From Nitrincola iocasae (GTDB lineage Bacteria > Pseudomonadota > Gammaproteobacteria > Pseudomonadales > Balneatricaceae): DNA of 64,000 nt. A program made the position numbers and the translations under genes. The DNA lies in NCBI RefSeq assembly GCF_008727795.1, contig NZ_CP044222.1:2418001-2482000 (forward strand). The letters are read 5' to 3'. The notes under the pieces are model-generated. The model saw nothing but the letters and a program-made list of their open reading frames with translations, had not been told where the DNA came from and ran no database searches. Below are positions 18,000 through 27,397 of this stretch, piece by piece (positions within the stretch are counted from its first letter, which is position 1; the number at the start of each line of letters is the position of its first letter).

Positions 18000-19394
18000 T
18001 TGGTGATAAACGATAGCCGCATTGTATGGAATATGGATCTGATTAAACGCTATGATCTGTCAGGCCCACGCTATACTTCCTACCCGACAGCAGTGCAGTT
18101 TGATCCGGCACTTTCACCTGAATCGCTGATTACCCAGGGGCAAGCTTCAGCTGACAAGTCTGCCCCCTTGTCACTCTATGTTCATATCCCTTTTTGTGCC
18201 CATGTTTGTTATTACTGTGCCTGCAACAAGGTTATCACCCGCAATCGTGACCGGGCTCAACCTTACCTCGAAACTGTTTATCGCGAAATGAAGCAGCTGT
18301 CACAATGGTACAGTGATGACCGGATCGTGGATCAGTTGCACTGGGGCGGTGGTACACCGACATTTATCAGCGACCAGCAAATGCATGAGCTTATGTCTGC
18401 TTTGCGCAGTCAATTTAATCTGCGTGATGATGACAAAGGGGATTATTCGATTGAAATCGATCCACGCGAAGCCAGCCCGGAAACACTGGAGGTGTTGCGC
18501 AAAACAGGCTTTAACCGCATCAGCTTAGGGGTGCAGGATCTGGACCCTAAGGTGCAGAGTGCCGTCAATCGCGTACAACCATTGGAACAAACCCAGGCAG
18601 TTCTGGATAAATCGCGACAATTGGGCTTTTCATCCATCAACATGGACCTGATTTATGGTCTGCCGCATCAGACTGAGCAAAGTTTTGATGCGACCCTGGA
18701 CGTAGTCATCGGCATGAATCCTGATCGCCTGTCAGTGTTTAACTACGCCCACCTCCCGGACCGTTTTCGCTCTCAAAAACATATCAATTCAGATGAACTG
18801 CCCTCGCCGGAAACCAAGCTGGCGATACTACAAAACACTATTGATAAACTGCTGGACGCAGGTTATGTCTATATCGGCATGGACCATTTTGCCAAACCCG
18901 ATGATAGCTTGGCACTGGCTCAGGCGGCAGGTCAACTGCATCGAAACTTTCAGGGCTACACAACGCATGCTGAATGTGATCTGGTGGCCATGGGCGTTTC
19001 AGCAATCAGCCAGATAGGCCGGGTTTATTACCAGAATGAACACGACCTGGCAGCCTACACGCAAGCGGTGACACAACAGCAGCACGCCATCAAACGCGGG
19101 GTCTGTCTGACTGATGATGACCTTATCCGAGGAGCGGTGATTAACCAGCTGATTTGCCACTTTGAATTGAATCCTGCTGCAATCGAAAAACGTTTCAATC
19201 TAAACTTTGATCAATACTTTGCTGCAGAGTTAGCAGAACTGGCTCAGTTTGAAGACGATGGTCTGATTCAGCGTCAAGGACGCCATATCAGTGTTACCCC
19301 TTCGGGTCGTCTGCTCATCCGCCGTATTTGTATGGCATTCGACGCTTACATACCCAAACAACAGCCGACACGGGGTTATTCACGCATTATTTAA
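18000..19394 (+). CDS. hemN: Oxygen-independent coproporphyrinogen III dehydrogenase HemN
   Basis: Radical SAM enzyme that oxidatively decarboxylates coproporphyrinogen III to protoporphyrinogen IX without oxygen, supplying haem in microaerobic cells. The 464-residue protein shows GPRYTSYPTAVQF near the N terminus and the cluster motif CAHVCYYCACNK (CxxxCxxCxC). GAGG at 17991 precedes two possible starts, TTG at 18000 and GTG at 18003; homologues keep the residues encoded here, so a start at the later ATG (18033) is less likely. It lies between the cco genes and the Anr gene. Confidence 0.95.
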   Translation: MVINDSRIVWNMDLIKRYDLSGPRYTSYPTAVQFDPALSPESLITQGQASADKSAPLSLYVHIPFCAHVCYYCACNKVITRNRDRAQPYLETVYREMKQLSQWYSDDRIVDQLHWGGGTPTFISDQQMHELMSALRSQFNLRDDDKGDYSIEIDPREASPETLEVLRKTGFNRISLGVQDLDPKVQSAVNRVQPLEQTQAVLDKSRQLGFSSINMDLIYGLPHQTEQSFDATLDVVIGMNPDRLSVFNYAHLPDRFRSQKHINSDELPSPETKLAILQNTIDKLLDAGYVYIGMDHFAKPDDSLALAQAAGQLHRNFQGYTTHAECDLVAMGVSAISQIGRVYYQNEHDLAAYTQAVTQQQHAIKRGVCLTDDDLIRGAVINQLICHFELNPAAIEKRFNLNFDQYFAAELAELAQFEDDGLIQRQGRHISVTPSGRLLIRRICMAFDAYIPKQQPTRGYSRII

Positions 19395-19502
19395 CATCGG
19401 CGCTAGCAGAATAGGCTGAACTATTCTGGTGCAGCCTTCACCCTGCCGCAGAAATGTTACATAATGGTGCCTATAACTATGAGTTCACGGGAAAGTAAGC
19501 AA

Positions 19503-20270
19503 ATGGAAAATAAAAAAGCAACGGGTAAGCTCCACAGCCTGAATCAGGTGCATTGCAGTACCTGCAGTTTGAGTTCTCTTTGCCTGCCGGTGTCACTCAA
19601 CATGACAGAAATGGAACGGCTGGATACGATCATCGACAAAAGTCGACCCTTAAAAAAGGGTGAGCACCTATTTCGCCAAGGTGATACCTTTGGCAGCGTT
19701 TATGCCATTCGTGCTGGCTCGGTAAAAAGCTACAGTATTACCGATGACGGTGAAGAGCAGATCACTGGCTTCTTTTTCCCCGGTGAACTGGTCGGTTTAA
19801 GTGCTTACGATACATCGACCTACCCAGTATCAGTTAAAGTGCTGGAAACCACTACGGTGTGCGAAATTCCCTTTGAACGCCTGGATGAACTTTCCGGACA
19901 CATGCCAGAACTCAGACGTCAGTTACTGCGTACCATGAGCAAGGAAATCTGTAACGACCAACAGATGATGATGCTGTTATCGAAGAAAAATGCCGAACAA
20001 CGCGTAGCCAGCTTCCTGCTGAAGCTATCGCAGCGATTTCATGAACGCGGCTATTCAGCCAGCTTCTTCCGGTTATCCATGTCACGTAACGAGATAGGCA
20101 ACTATCTGGGACTCGCCGTTGAAACCATCAGCCGTATATTTACCCGTTTTCAGACGCTGGGACTGATCCATGTAGATGGAAAAGAAGTTGAAATCCTGGA
20201 CAGTGAAAAGCTCAACGAGCACTCAGGCGAAGCTCAATCTACTGATAATGCCTGCAAGAGCGGCCGCTAA
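19503..20270 (+). CDS. anr: FNR/Anr family oxygen-sensing regulator
   Basis: CRP/FNR-family activator that binds a 4Fe-4S cluster and dimerises to bind TTGAT-N4-ATCAA when oxygen is low. The three N-terminal Cys are in HCSTCSLSSLCLP and the fourth in TVCEIPFERLDEL. A cyclic-nucleotide-binding-like beta roll follows, then a C-terminal helix-turn-helix (SRNEIGNYLGLAVETISRIF) with the E-SR residues that read FNR boxes. I choose ATG 19503 (255 residues; GGGA upstream) as it fits Anr length (244); earlier in-frame ATGs would add 13 residues. A perfect FNR box stands ahead of ccoN. Confidence 0.93.
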   Translation: MENKKATGKLHSLNQVHCSTCSLSSLCLPVSLNMTEMERLDTIIDKSRPLKKGEHLFRQGDTFGSVYAIRAGSVKSYSITDDGEEQITGFFFPGELVGLSAYDTSTYPVSVKVLETTTVCEIPFERLDELSGHMPELRRQLLRTMSKEICNDQQMMMLLSKKNAEQRVASFLLKLSQRFHERGYSASFFRLSMSRNEIGNYLGLAVETISRIFTRFQTLGLIHVDGKEVEILDSEKLNEHSGEAQSTDNACKSGR

Positions 20271-20313
20271 TCAGCGCATCCACAAGCTGAATCCCTTGCC
20301 TTCGGAGACATAA

Positions 20314-20862
20314 ATGTCCTACGACGAACTCTATATCAAGTCGGTGATCCGCTCGATCCCTGACTGGCCGGAACCCGGTGTCATTTTTCGTGATGTGACT
20401 CCTGTTTTTAAAGATCCCAAGGCTATGCGCATGGTTTGTGATGCGTTTATCCAGCGCTACATGAACACGGATATAACCCACATAGCCTGCATTGATGCCC
20501 GGGGTTTTATTCTTGGATCAGTGGTTGCTTATCAGTTAAATCTGCCGATGGTACTGATTCGAAAAAAAGGTAAATTGCCCGGCGACACTCTGTCTCAGGA
20601 ATACAATTTAGAATATGGTACCGCTGCCATCGAAATGCAGACAGATGCGCTACAGCCAGTAGCTGAAGCTAACGTGCTGGTATTTGACGATCTGATTGCT
20701 ACCGGTGGCACGGTCATGGCCGCTTTATCCCTGATCAACAAGCTCGGTGGCAAGGTTCATGAAGTCGCCTCACTGATTGATTTGCCCGACCTGATGGGTT
20801 CTCAAAAAATCCAGGACAGTAATGTCGCCGTATTTAGCCTGCTGGCTTATGAGGGCCTGTAA
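20314..20862 (+). CDS. apt: Adenine phosphoribosyltransferase
   Basis: Purine salvage enzyme: adenine + PRPP gives AMP + PPi, cytosolic. The 182-residue protein starts with the usual SIPDWPEPGVIFRDVTP and has the PRPP-binding loop VFDDLIATGGTV. Length matches E. coli Apt (183). GGAG lies ahead of the ATG. It may be cotranscribed with rdgC, which starts five bp after its stop. Confidence 0.97.
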   Translation: MSYDELYIKSVIRSIPDWPEPGVIFRDVTPVFKDPKAMRMVCDAFIQRYMNTDITHIACIDARGFILGSVVAYQLNLPMVLIRKKGKLPGDTLSQEYNLEYGTAAIEMQTDALQPVAEANVLVFDDLIATGGTVMAALSLINKLGGKVHEVASLIDLPDLMGSQKIQDSNVAVFSLLAYEGL

Positions 20863-20867
20863 CAATC

Positions 20868-21782
20868 ATGAACAGTTTTAAAAATTTGCTTTGCTACCGC
20901 TTTGAACCTGATTCAACCCTGTCACCGGAAATTCTTGAAAAAGCGCTGTCAGAACACCCTTTCACCCCCTGTGGACGCCATGAATTACAGCGCAGTGGCT
21001 GGGTAGCTCCCTGCCCTTTTGCTGATTCTTTAGTGTTCACCAGCAGCGGTTTTATGCTGATCACCCTGTTGCGGGAAGAGCGTATTCTGCCAGCCAGTGT
21101 CATTCGTGATGAGGTGCAGGAACGAGTCAGTCGTATAGAGGCCGCTGACGCACGCAAAGTCTACAAAAAAGAGAAAGACCAACTTAAAGATGAAGTCGTG
21201 CTGGAACTGTTACCACGCGCTTTCTCCAAGCGCCAGAGTTGCCGTGCCCTGCTAATGCCGGAGCAAGGCTGGTTGCTGATCGACTCTGGCAGTTTCAACC
21301 GGGGTGAGCTGTTACTGAATGCATTACGCGAGGCCCTTGGCTCACTCAAAGTAAAACCCCTGAATGTTAATCAGGCTCCAGCCAGTGTGATGACACAGTG
21401 GTTACAGGATATCCACCAGGTCAGCAGTGGCTTTGAAGTAGATGATGAATGTGAGCTACGCGACACCTCTGCCGAGGGGGGCGTCATTCGTATCAAGGGG
21501 CAACCATTATTCAGTGATGAAATACGTGCGCATCTGGATACTGACATGCAGGTCACTCGTCTTGCGGTTACCTGGGAAGAGCAACTTAGCTTTGTATTGC
21601 ATGCCGATCTGACCCTTCACCGCCTCAAATTGACGGACCAGTATAATGAGCAACTGGAACACGACCGTCCGGAAGACGAAGTGGCAGACTTTGATGCCGC
21701 GGTTACCCGTATGGGACTGGAAATGACTCGCCTGCTACCGGCACTGGCAAACAGCTTCGGTGGCGAACCTGTCAGCGATTAA
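20868..21782 (+). CDS. rdgC: Recombination-associated protein RdgC
   Basis: Nucleoid-associated ring-shaped DNA-binding protein that restrains RecA filament growth. The 304-residue product has the family N terminus (FKNLLCYRF, GWVAPCPF) and the lengthy alpha/beta body of RdgC. Length matches E. coli RdgC (303). The start is close to the apt stop with only a weak GAGG about 14 bp upstream, suggesting coupled translation. Confidence 0.95.
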   Translation: MNSFKNLLCYRFEPDSTLSPEILEKALSEHPFTPCGRHELQRSGWVAPCPFADSLVFTSSGFMLITLLREERILPASVIRDEVQERVSRIEAADARKVYKKEKDQLKDEVVLELLPRAFSKRQSCRALLMPEQGWLLIDSGSFNRGELLLNALREALGSLKVKPLNVNQAPASVMTQWLQDIHQVSSGFEVDDECELRDTSAEGGVIRIKGQPLFSDEIRAHLDTDMQVTRLAVTWEEQLSFVLHADLTLHRLKLTDQYNEQLEHDRPEDEVADFDAAVTRMGLEMTRLLPALANSFGGEPVSD

Positions 21783-21830
21783 TCTGCCGGGAAATTCGTT
21801 TTTTAACTCAGCGCCAAACAGAGTACCGTC

Positions 21831-22463
21831 ATGTACAGCGTAAAAGAAAGCTTCTACACCCTGCAGGGAGAAGGTGCACATGCGGGTCGCCCGGCTATTT
21901 TCTGTCGCTTTACCGGCTGCAACCTCTGGTCTGGTCGTGAACAGGACCGTGCCTCAGCGGTATGTAATTTTTGTGATACAGACTTTGTCGGTACCGATGG
22001 ACAGAACGGTGGCAAGTTTGCTTCTGCAGAGGCGCTGGTGGCTCACCTGAAGTGCTTTTGGCCACTCACCACTACACAGCCCCCATATCTGGTTTGCACC
22101 GGTGGTGAGCCTGCTCTGCAGCTGGATCAAACATTGGTGGACGCTTTGCACCAGGAAGGATTTATTATTGCCGTAGAAACCAATGGCACCAAACCGCTGC
22201 CTGACGGCATCGACTGGATCTGTGTCAGCCCCAAAGCAGATACGCCCTTATATCTGCAAGGAGGTAATGAGCTAAAACTGGTTTATCCCCAGACTCAGGC
22301 TTTACCTGAGCGCTTTGAGCAGTTGCAGTTCGACCACTTTTATCTGCAACCCATGGATGGCCCAGCTCAAGCAGCATCACTGGTTGCTTGCATTGACTAT
22401 TGTAAAGCCCATCCACGCTGGAAACTCAGCCTGCAAACCCACAAACTGATTGGCATAGATTAA
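21831..22463 (+). CDS. queE: 7-carboxy-7-deazaguanine synthase QueE
   Basis: Radical SAM enzyme that converts 6-carboxytetrahydropterin to 7-carboxy-7-deazaguanine in queuosine biosynthesis. The 210-residue protein begins YSVKESFYTLQGEGAHAGRPA and has the unusual QueE cluster motif: Cys in FTGCNLW, then after a 14-residue spacer CNFCDTDF. Further motifs are CTGGEP and VETNGT. queC and queD are not in the window. The stop shares bases with the convergent transporter gene. Confidence 0.95.
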   Translation: MYSVKESFYTLQGEGAHAGRPAIFCRFTGCNLWSGREQDRASAVCNFCDTDFVGTDGQNGGKFASAEALVAHLKCFWPLTTTQPPYLVCTGGEPALQLDQTLVDALHQEGFIIAVETNGTKPLPDGIDWICVSPKADTPLYLQGGNELKLVYPQTQALPERFEQLQFDHFYLQPMDGPAQAASLVACIDYCKAHPRWKLSLQTHKLIGID

Positions 22464-23353
22464 TTACCCACCGACAGTTGCTTCAGGATGCCAAACAACC
22501 AAAAACGGTTACGCCAGGCAATCAACAGCAGCGCAGGCAATTGCATCAACACACCATAAACCAATGCACTGGCCGACATCTCCGGACTCTGCAACAGGGT
22601 GCTGGTCACCAATAACGCAGTTCCGGCATTCTGCAGCCCCACTTCCACCAGCAATGTAATCTGCTGCGGCTCATCCAGCCCCACCAGTCTGGCAAGTACA
22701 TAACCCAGGCTCATAGCGGCTAATACCAAAACCAAAACTGGCAGCGCAAGCTGAGGCAGTAATACTGTCAAACGATCCCAACTGCTGACTACCAGCAAAA
22801 TAACGGTCATTAACATCAGGATCAGCGCTAATGAACGAAACAGAGCGCGAAGTTTACGATTCAGTTCCGAACAATACTGACTAAACAACATGCCTAATAT
22901 CACCGGTAACAAAGTAATCAATATCATCTGACCGATTGCCTGAGCTACCGGAAAACGGATTAGCGTGGCTTCCAATGATAGCCAGCTCAGAATCAAGGCT
23001 GTCAGTAGCGGCAGAGTAAACGGAATAATCAGGCTATTAATGGCGGTCAACGACACTGACAGCGCTGCATCCCCCCTGGCCAGCAAGGTAATCGCATTCG
23101 ACGTGGCGCCACCGGGAGCAAACGTTAATATCATCAGTCCTGCAGCAAGCAATGGCGGCAGATTAAACAGCTGTACTACAATCCAACCGAGTACAGGTAG
23201 CATTAATAACTGCGTCAGGATACCCAGAAAAACCGGAACAGGCTGTCGGGCGACACGCATAAAATCCGACAGTTTAAGTGACATGCCGACACTGAGCATA
23301 ATAATGAACAAAGCAAAAGGCAGAAAGATCTGACTAACCAGTGTCGCTTGCAT
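22460..23353 (-). CDS. Bile acid:sodium symporter (BASS) family transporter
   Basis: A 297-residue inner-membrane protein with nine or ten hydrophobic helices. The segment MILTFAPGGATSNAITLLARGDAALSVSLTA is the crossover motif of the BASS/SBF family, and a second crossover is at EVGLQNAGTALLVTSTLL. Bacterial members carry organic anions with Na+; the substrate here is unknown (arsenite-exporting Acr3 is a sister group but lacks this motif form). It converges on queE with shared stop bases. Confidence 0.88.
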   Translation of the reverse strand: MQATLVSQIFLPFALFIIMLSVGMSLKLSDFMRVARQPVPVFLGILTQLLMLPVLGWIVVQLFNLPPLLAAGLMILTFAPGGATSNAITLLARGDAALSVSLTAINSLIIPFTLPLLTALILSWLSLEATLIRFPVAQAIGQMILITLLPVILGMLFSQYCSELNRKLRALFRSLALILMLMTVILLVVSSWDRLTVLLPQLALPVLVLVLAAMSLGYVLARLVGLDEPQQITLLVEVGLQNAGTALLVTSTLLQSPEMSASALVYGVLMQLPALLLIAWRNRFWLFGILKQLSVGN

Positions 23354-23821
23354 AAAATCAACCCGCTTTTGACTTTTCTGAATGATGCAAAAATTTTAGC
23401 AGAAGCACAGGCTAAATGCTGCATTGCAAAAAACTTTTTAGCCTTTCAAGCCTGGCCGAAAGGCCTGTCCAAAACGCTGAACCCCGCAGTATACATAGGC
23501 TGTATAAGCCTACTCACAACTTCTGTGGATAACCCTGTGCAAAGAACGACAATAAGTGTTTTTTAACCCCGTTTCCACACGCCCCAACACAGATTGATCA
23601 AAAATTAATCACTTATTTTTATATATAAAAATCAAATAGTTATGGTATTTTTTGACGACTTATCAAGAATTTCCGGATTGGATTTTGTTTTTTCCGTTTT
23701 TGTGAAGATCTTTCGCCTGTCAACCCTTTTATCGAATGTTATTCACATTTTATTTCATTCCCGTGTCGCTTTTATTTCTAACTATTCATGATGGCAGCTC
23801 AAGCTGACACAGGGTAAGATA
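23354..23821. other. AT-rich intergenic region with DnaA-box-like sites
   Basis: No gene is seen in 468 bp between two divergent genes. TGTGGATAA at 23524-23532 (complement TTATCCACA) and TTATTCACA at 23739-23747 both match the DnaA-box consensus TTATNCACA. Between them is a strongly AT-rich block (about 23600-23660, including TTTTTATATATAAAAA). This layout recalls a replication origin or a DnaA-titrating site, but no dnaA, mnmG or rpmH is nearby, so it may be only a promoter region. Confidence 0.4.
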
Positions 23822-25030
23822 GTGATTTTTTATTCATGCGGTTTTTTACAGATGCGCGACACATCCGATCAGCGACAGGCGGCAGCTCAACGAATCAGCA
23901 TCATTGGCGCCATCGTCAATGCACTCTTAAGCGCGCTGAAGGTAATCGGTGGTGTTTTGACCGGCTCCACCGCACTAATTGCTGACGGGCTGCACTCGTT
24001 ATCTGACATGGCCACCGACATGATGGTCATATTTCTGCTGGGCATTTCTCACAAAAAACCGGACAAAGAGCACCCTTGGGGGCATGGTCGATTTGAAACA
24101 CTAGGCACCGTATTTCTGGCAGTCATTCTGCTTTCAGTTGCTGGTTTCATGACTTGGGACAGCCTCAAGTTACTCTTTGCGGGCGAAATCCCTTCACCAC
24201 CATCCTGGCCAGCGCTGATCATCGCTGCCATTTCGATTCTGGCTAATGAAGTGCTGTTTTTCTATACCCTGAAAGTGGGTAAAGCAAACCATTCCAATCT
24301 GATCATTGCCAATGCATGGCATCATCGAACAGATTCTCTATCATCGATTGTTGTCCTGATAGCTATAGCCGGAGCTATTCTGGGTGTCTGGTGGCTGGAT
24401 GCACTCGCGGCCGTGCTGGTTGCGCTGTTAATCGCCAAGATAGGTATCGACCTGCTACTTAAAAGTCTGGCTGAACTGGTTGATACCGGGCTGCCACAGG
24501 AACGGGTCAACCAGCTGCGTGAAACGGCGCTGTCAGTTGACGGTGTGATCGATGTACACAACTTCAGAACCCGTATGATGGGAGGGCAGGGTCTGCTGGA
24601 GATGCATCTGCAGATACCTGCTCACATGAGCGCGTCTGAAGGACACTTTATTGGTGATATCGTTTGCGCCAAACTTAAAGACCGTTTTGATGACATAGGT
24701 TACATCATCTACCACATCGACACTTATGACGATGAGTTAATACCCGATCTCACGCAACCACTGATGCCTTCACGCAATGAGGTGGAAAACCACCTGAACG
24801 CCGCTGTCAGTCGACTATTAGGTGATTGTCCAGCCTATGAACTGACCATCTACTATGCACCCAAGTTCATCGAACTCGAAATCAAGTTTAGCCACGAGAT
24901 CTATGCATTGCTGGAAAATACCGGACTGGCTGGACAAACACTGGAAACCAATCTGCAAGAAGAGCTGGAAAGCCTAAACTGGTTCCGTAATATTCGTATC
25001 TGGCTGCCGGTTAACGACAGCCAAGTCTAA
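23822..25030 (+). CDS. Cation diffusion facilitator family metal exporter
   Basis: Inner-membrane metal(II)/H+ antiporter of the CDF family. Six membrane helices occupy about residues 25-225, with metal-site motif DGLHSLSDMATD in helix 2 and HRTDSLSS in helix 5, the HD pair of Zn/Fe/Mn transporters. The cytosolic domain follows (VIDVHNFRTRMMGG, HLQIP). At 402 residues it is about 100 longer than FieF; the extra C-terminal part (from about 320) looks like a second small alpha/beta domain. GTG at 23822 has AGGG upstream; ATG at 23852 is the alternative start. Confidence 0.88.
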   Translation: MIFYSCGFLQMRDTSDQRQAAAQRISIIGAIVNALLSALKVIGGVLTGSTALIADGLHSLSDMATDMMVIFLLGISHKKPDKEHPWGHGRFETLGTVFLAVILLSVAGFMTWDSLKLLFAGEIPSPPSWPALIIAAISILANEVLFFYTLKVGKANHSNLIIANAWHHRTDSLSSIVVLIAIAGAILGVWWLDALAAVLVALLIAKIGIDLLLKSLAELVDTGLPQERVNQLRETALSVDGVIDVHNFRTRMMGGQGLLEMHLQIPAHMSASEGHFIGDIVCAKLKDRFDDIGYIIYHIDTYDDELIPDLTQPLMPSRNEVENHLNAAVSRLLGDCPAYELTIYYAPKFIELEIKFSHEIYALLENTGLAGQTLETNLQEELESLNWFRNIRIWLPVNDSQV

Positions 25031-25031
25031 C

Positions 25032-26399
25032 TCAACCGGTAAAAGGGCTTGAAGGTTCACGCATCGTAACAAACTCCTCAGCCGCGGTAGGATGTATGCC
25101 AATGGTGGCATCGAATACCGCTTTGGTTGCGCCTGCCTTCAGCGCTACAGCAATCCCCTGAATGATCTCCCCTGCTTCGGCACCGACCATATGCACACCC
25201 AGCACTTTATCTGTTTCACGGTCGACCAGCAGCTTCATCAAGGTACGCTCATCACTGCCACTCAGTGTATGCTTCATCGCCCGGAACTCTGAACGATACA
25301 CATCCACCTTCGAATAGCGTTCACACGCTTGCTCTTCAGTCAATCCCACGGTACCGATGTTGGGTTGGCAGAACACCGCCGTTGGAATCAATTCATAGTC
25401 CACCGCCGGATTTCCCTGCGCATAAAGCGAGCGAACCAACGCCATCCCTTCCGCTAAAGCCACGGGTGTCAATTGTACCCGGTCAATCACATCCCCAACG
25501 GCATAAATCGAAGGCACAACCGTCTGGAACTGATCGTTCACCACTACAGCACCCTTACCACTGAGCTTAACGCCAACCTGCTCCAGCCCCAACCCCTGAG
25601 TCTTGGGTACACGACCGGTTGCATACATGATCTGATCAGCTATTTCCTGGTGGCCATCATCGAACTGTGCAATCAGTTTACCCTCAGGCGTTTTTTCTAT
25701 CCCTGTCAGGTTTGTATTGAAGTGCAACTGCACCCCTTTTTTAGCGACTTCACGGGCAGTAAACTCACGCACCTCCTGATCAAAGCCTTTCAGAAACAGC
25801 TCACCGCGATGTACCAGATGCGTTTCTGCTCCCAACCCGGCAAAAATACCGGCGAACTCGACAGCGATATAGCCGCCGCCAACAACGATGACTTTGTCAG
25901 GAAAACGATCCAGATCAAACACTTCATTGGAGCTAATAATGTGTTCAGCTCCAGGAATATCTGGCACAAACGGCCAGCCACCTACAGCAACCAGAATACG
26001 TTCAGCGCTGTAGGTTTTATCTCCCACTTTAACCTCGTGGGGGCCGACTACTGTGGCGCGCTCCTGAATCAGTGTACAGCCAGCGTTCAACAGCATCTTT
26101 TCATAGATACCATTCAATCGACTGATTTCCCGGATTTTATTGTCTCTGAGTGTCGGCCAGTCAAAGCTTAGTGACTCGGTCTGAAGACCAAAGCCAGCCG
26201 CTTCATGAAAACCTTCAGCATAGTGTGAAGCATAGACATAGAGCTTTTTCGGCACACAGCCAACGTTGACACAGGTACCACCCAGATAACGCTCTTCGGC
26301 GATCGCCACCCGCACACCCATGGATGCGGCCATACGTGCTGCTCTCACACCACCCGACCCTGCACCGATAACAAACAGATCAAAATCAAACTGACTCAC
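25032..26399 (-). CDS. gor: Glutathione-disulfide reductase
   Basis: FAD/NADPH enzyme that reduces GSSG to GSH in the cytosol. The 455-residue protein has the N-terminal FAD motif GAGSGGVRAARMA, the redox pair C43-VNVG-C48, an NADPH-binding motif GGGYIAVEFAGIFAGLG, and the C-terminal active-site motif GIHPTAAEEFVTMR. The missing extra Lys/Cys features rule out mercuric or lipoamide types. The start is GTG at 26399 with GAGGAG upstream. Its stop lies one bp from the convergent CDF gene stop. Confidence 0.95.
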   Translation of the reverse strand: MSQFDFDLFVIGAGSGGVRAARMAASMGVRVAIAEERYLGGTCVNVGCVPKKLYVYASHYAEGFHEAAGFGLQTESLSFDWPTLRDNKIREISRLNGIYEKMLLNAGCTLIQERATVVGPHEVKVGDKTYSAERILVAVGGWPFVPDIPGAEHIISSNEVFDLDRFPDKVIVVGGGYIAVEFAGIFAGLGAETHLVHRGELFLKGFDQEVREFTAREVAKKGVQLHFNTNLTGIEKTPEGKLIAQFDDGHQEIADQIMYATGRVPKTQGLGLEQVGVKLSGKGAVVVNDQFQTVVPSIYAVGDVIDRVQLTPVALAEGMALVRSLYAQGNPAVDYELIPTAVFCQPNIGTVGLTEEQACERYSKVDVYRSEFRAMKHTLSGSDERTLMKLLVDRETDKVLGVHMVGAEAGEIIQGIAVALKAGATKAVFDATIGIHPTAAEEFVTMREPSSPFTG

Positions 26400-26581
26400 G
26401 ACTGACTCCTCAGGTTTTCAGAATAGTGATTAGGATACACGCTGTAGCCAGATACTGACCAATCTAGTTAAGCTAAAAAACTTATTAATATTAACTATCA
26501 ATAAAACTCCTCAATCAGTTTGCCGGATTGGCTGAAGCCTTTTAGAATAATGCCTCTTATGACAATCCAAGAGTGAGCTTT

Positions 26582-27397
26582 ATGAAACTGGTTTCGTTCA
26601 ATACCAATAGTATCCGTATGCGCATACATCAACTGGAAGCACTAATTGAGGCCCATCAGCCAGATGTTATCGGCATACAGGAAACTAAAGTCACCGACGA
26701 AGCCTTCCCACTGGCTGAAATTGAAGCGCTGGGTTACCACGCCTATTTCCATGGTCAAAAAACCCATTACGGTGTGTGCCTGCTATCGCGGCAACCAGCT
26801 TTGCGGATAGAGAAAGGCTTCCCAAGTGACGATGACACAGCTCAAAAACGCTTGATAACCGGTGATTTTATCAGTGCTTCCGGAAAAACCTACACGGTCA
26901 TTAACGGCTATTTCCCACAGGGAGAAAACATTGCCCACGCAATTAAGTTTCCCGCTAAGCGTAAGTTTTATGCTGATCTGCTCAGCCTGCTACAGACTCA
27001 ATACTCGACTGATCAAGCGCTGGTGGTGATGGGAGATCTGAATATTTCGGCTGAAGATATCGACATCGGCATAGGTGAACCTAACCGCCTACGCTGGCTC
27101 AAGACCGGCAAGACCAGCTTTCAGCCGGAAGAGCGTGAATGGTTATCTAAACTGCATCAGTGGGGTCTTCAGGACAGCTACCGTAAGGTCCATCCACACA
27201 AAGACGACAAATTCAGCTGGTTTGATTACCGTAGTAAAGGCTTTGAAGATGATCCCAAACGTGGTCTGCGCATTGATGCTATCCTCACCACACCAGTTTT
27301 AACTCAAACGTGTATCGCAAGCGATATAGATTATGACGTGCGTGGCATGATCAAACCCTCTGATCATGCCCCTGTCTGGTCGGAGTTTGATTACTAA
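26582..27397 (+). CDS. xthA: Exodeoxyribonuclease III
   Basis: Mg-dependent AP endonuclease and 3'-5' exonuclease of base-excision repair. The 271-residue protein shows the EEP-family residues in FNTNSIRMR, QETKV, GDLNIS and the terminal SDHAPVWSEFDY. The ATG at 26582 has GAGTGAG upstream; a GTG three codons earlier overlaps that site and is less likely. Length fits E. coli XthA (268). It overlaps the convergent Usp gene by four bp. Confidence 0.95.
   Translation: MKLVSFNTNSIRMRIHQLEALIEAHQPDVIGIQETKVTDEAFPLAEIEALGYHAYFHGQKTHYGVCLLSRQPALRIEKGFPSDDDTAQKRLITGDFISASGKTYTVINGYFPQGENIAHAIKFPAKRKFYADLLSLLQTQYSTDQALVVMGDLNISAEDIDIGIGEPNRLRWLKTGKTSFQPEEREWLSKLHQWGLQDSYRKVHPHKDDKFSWFDYRSKGFEDDPKRGLRIDAILTTPVLTQTCIASDIDYDVRGMIKPSDHAPVWSEFDY

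Noticed and set aside
25473..26171. Open frame of 232 codons on the plus strand opposite gor
   Set aside because: It is antisense to a clear glutathione reductase with intact motifs; no ribosome site and no family likeness. A codon-bias shadow.
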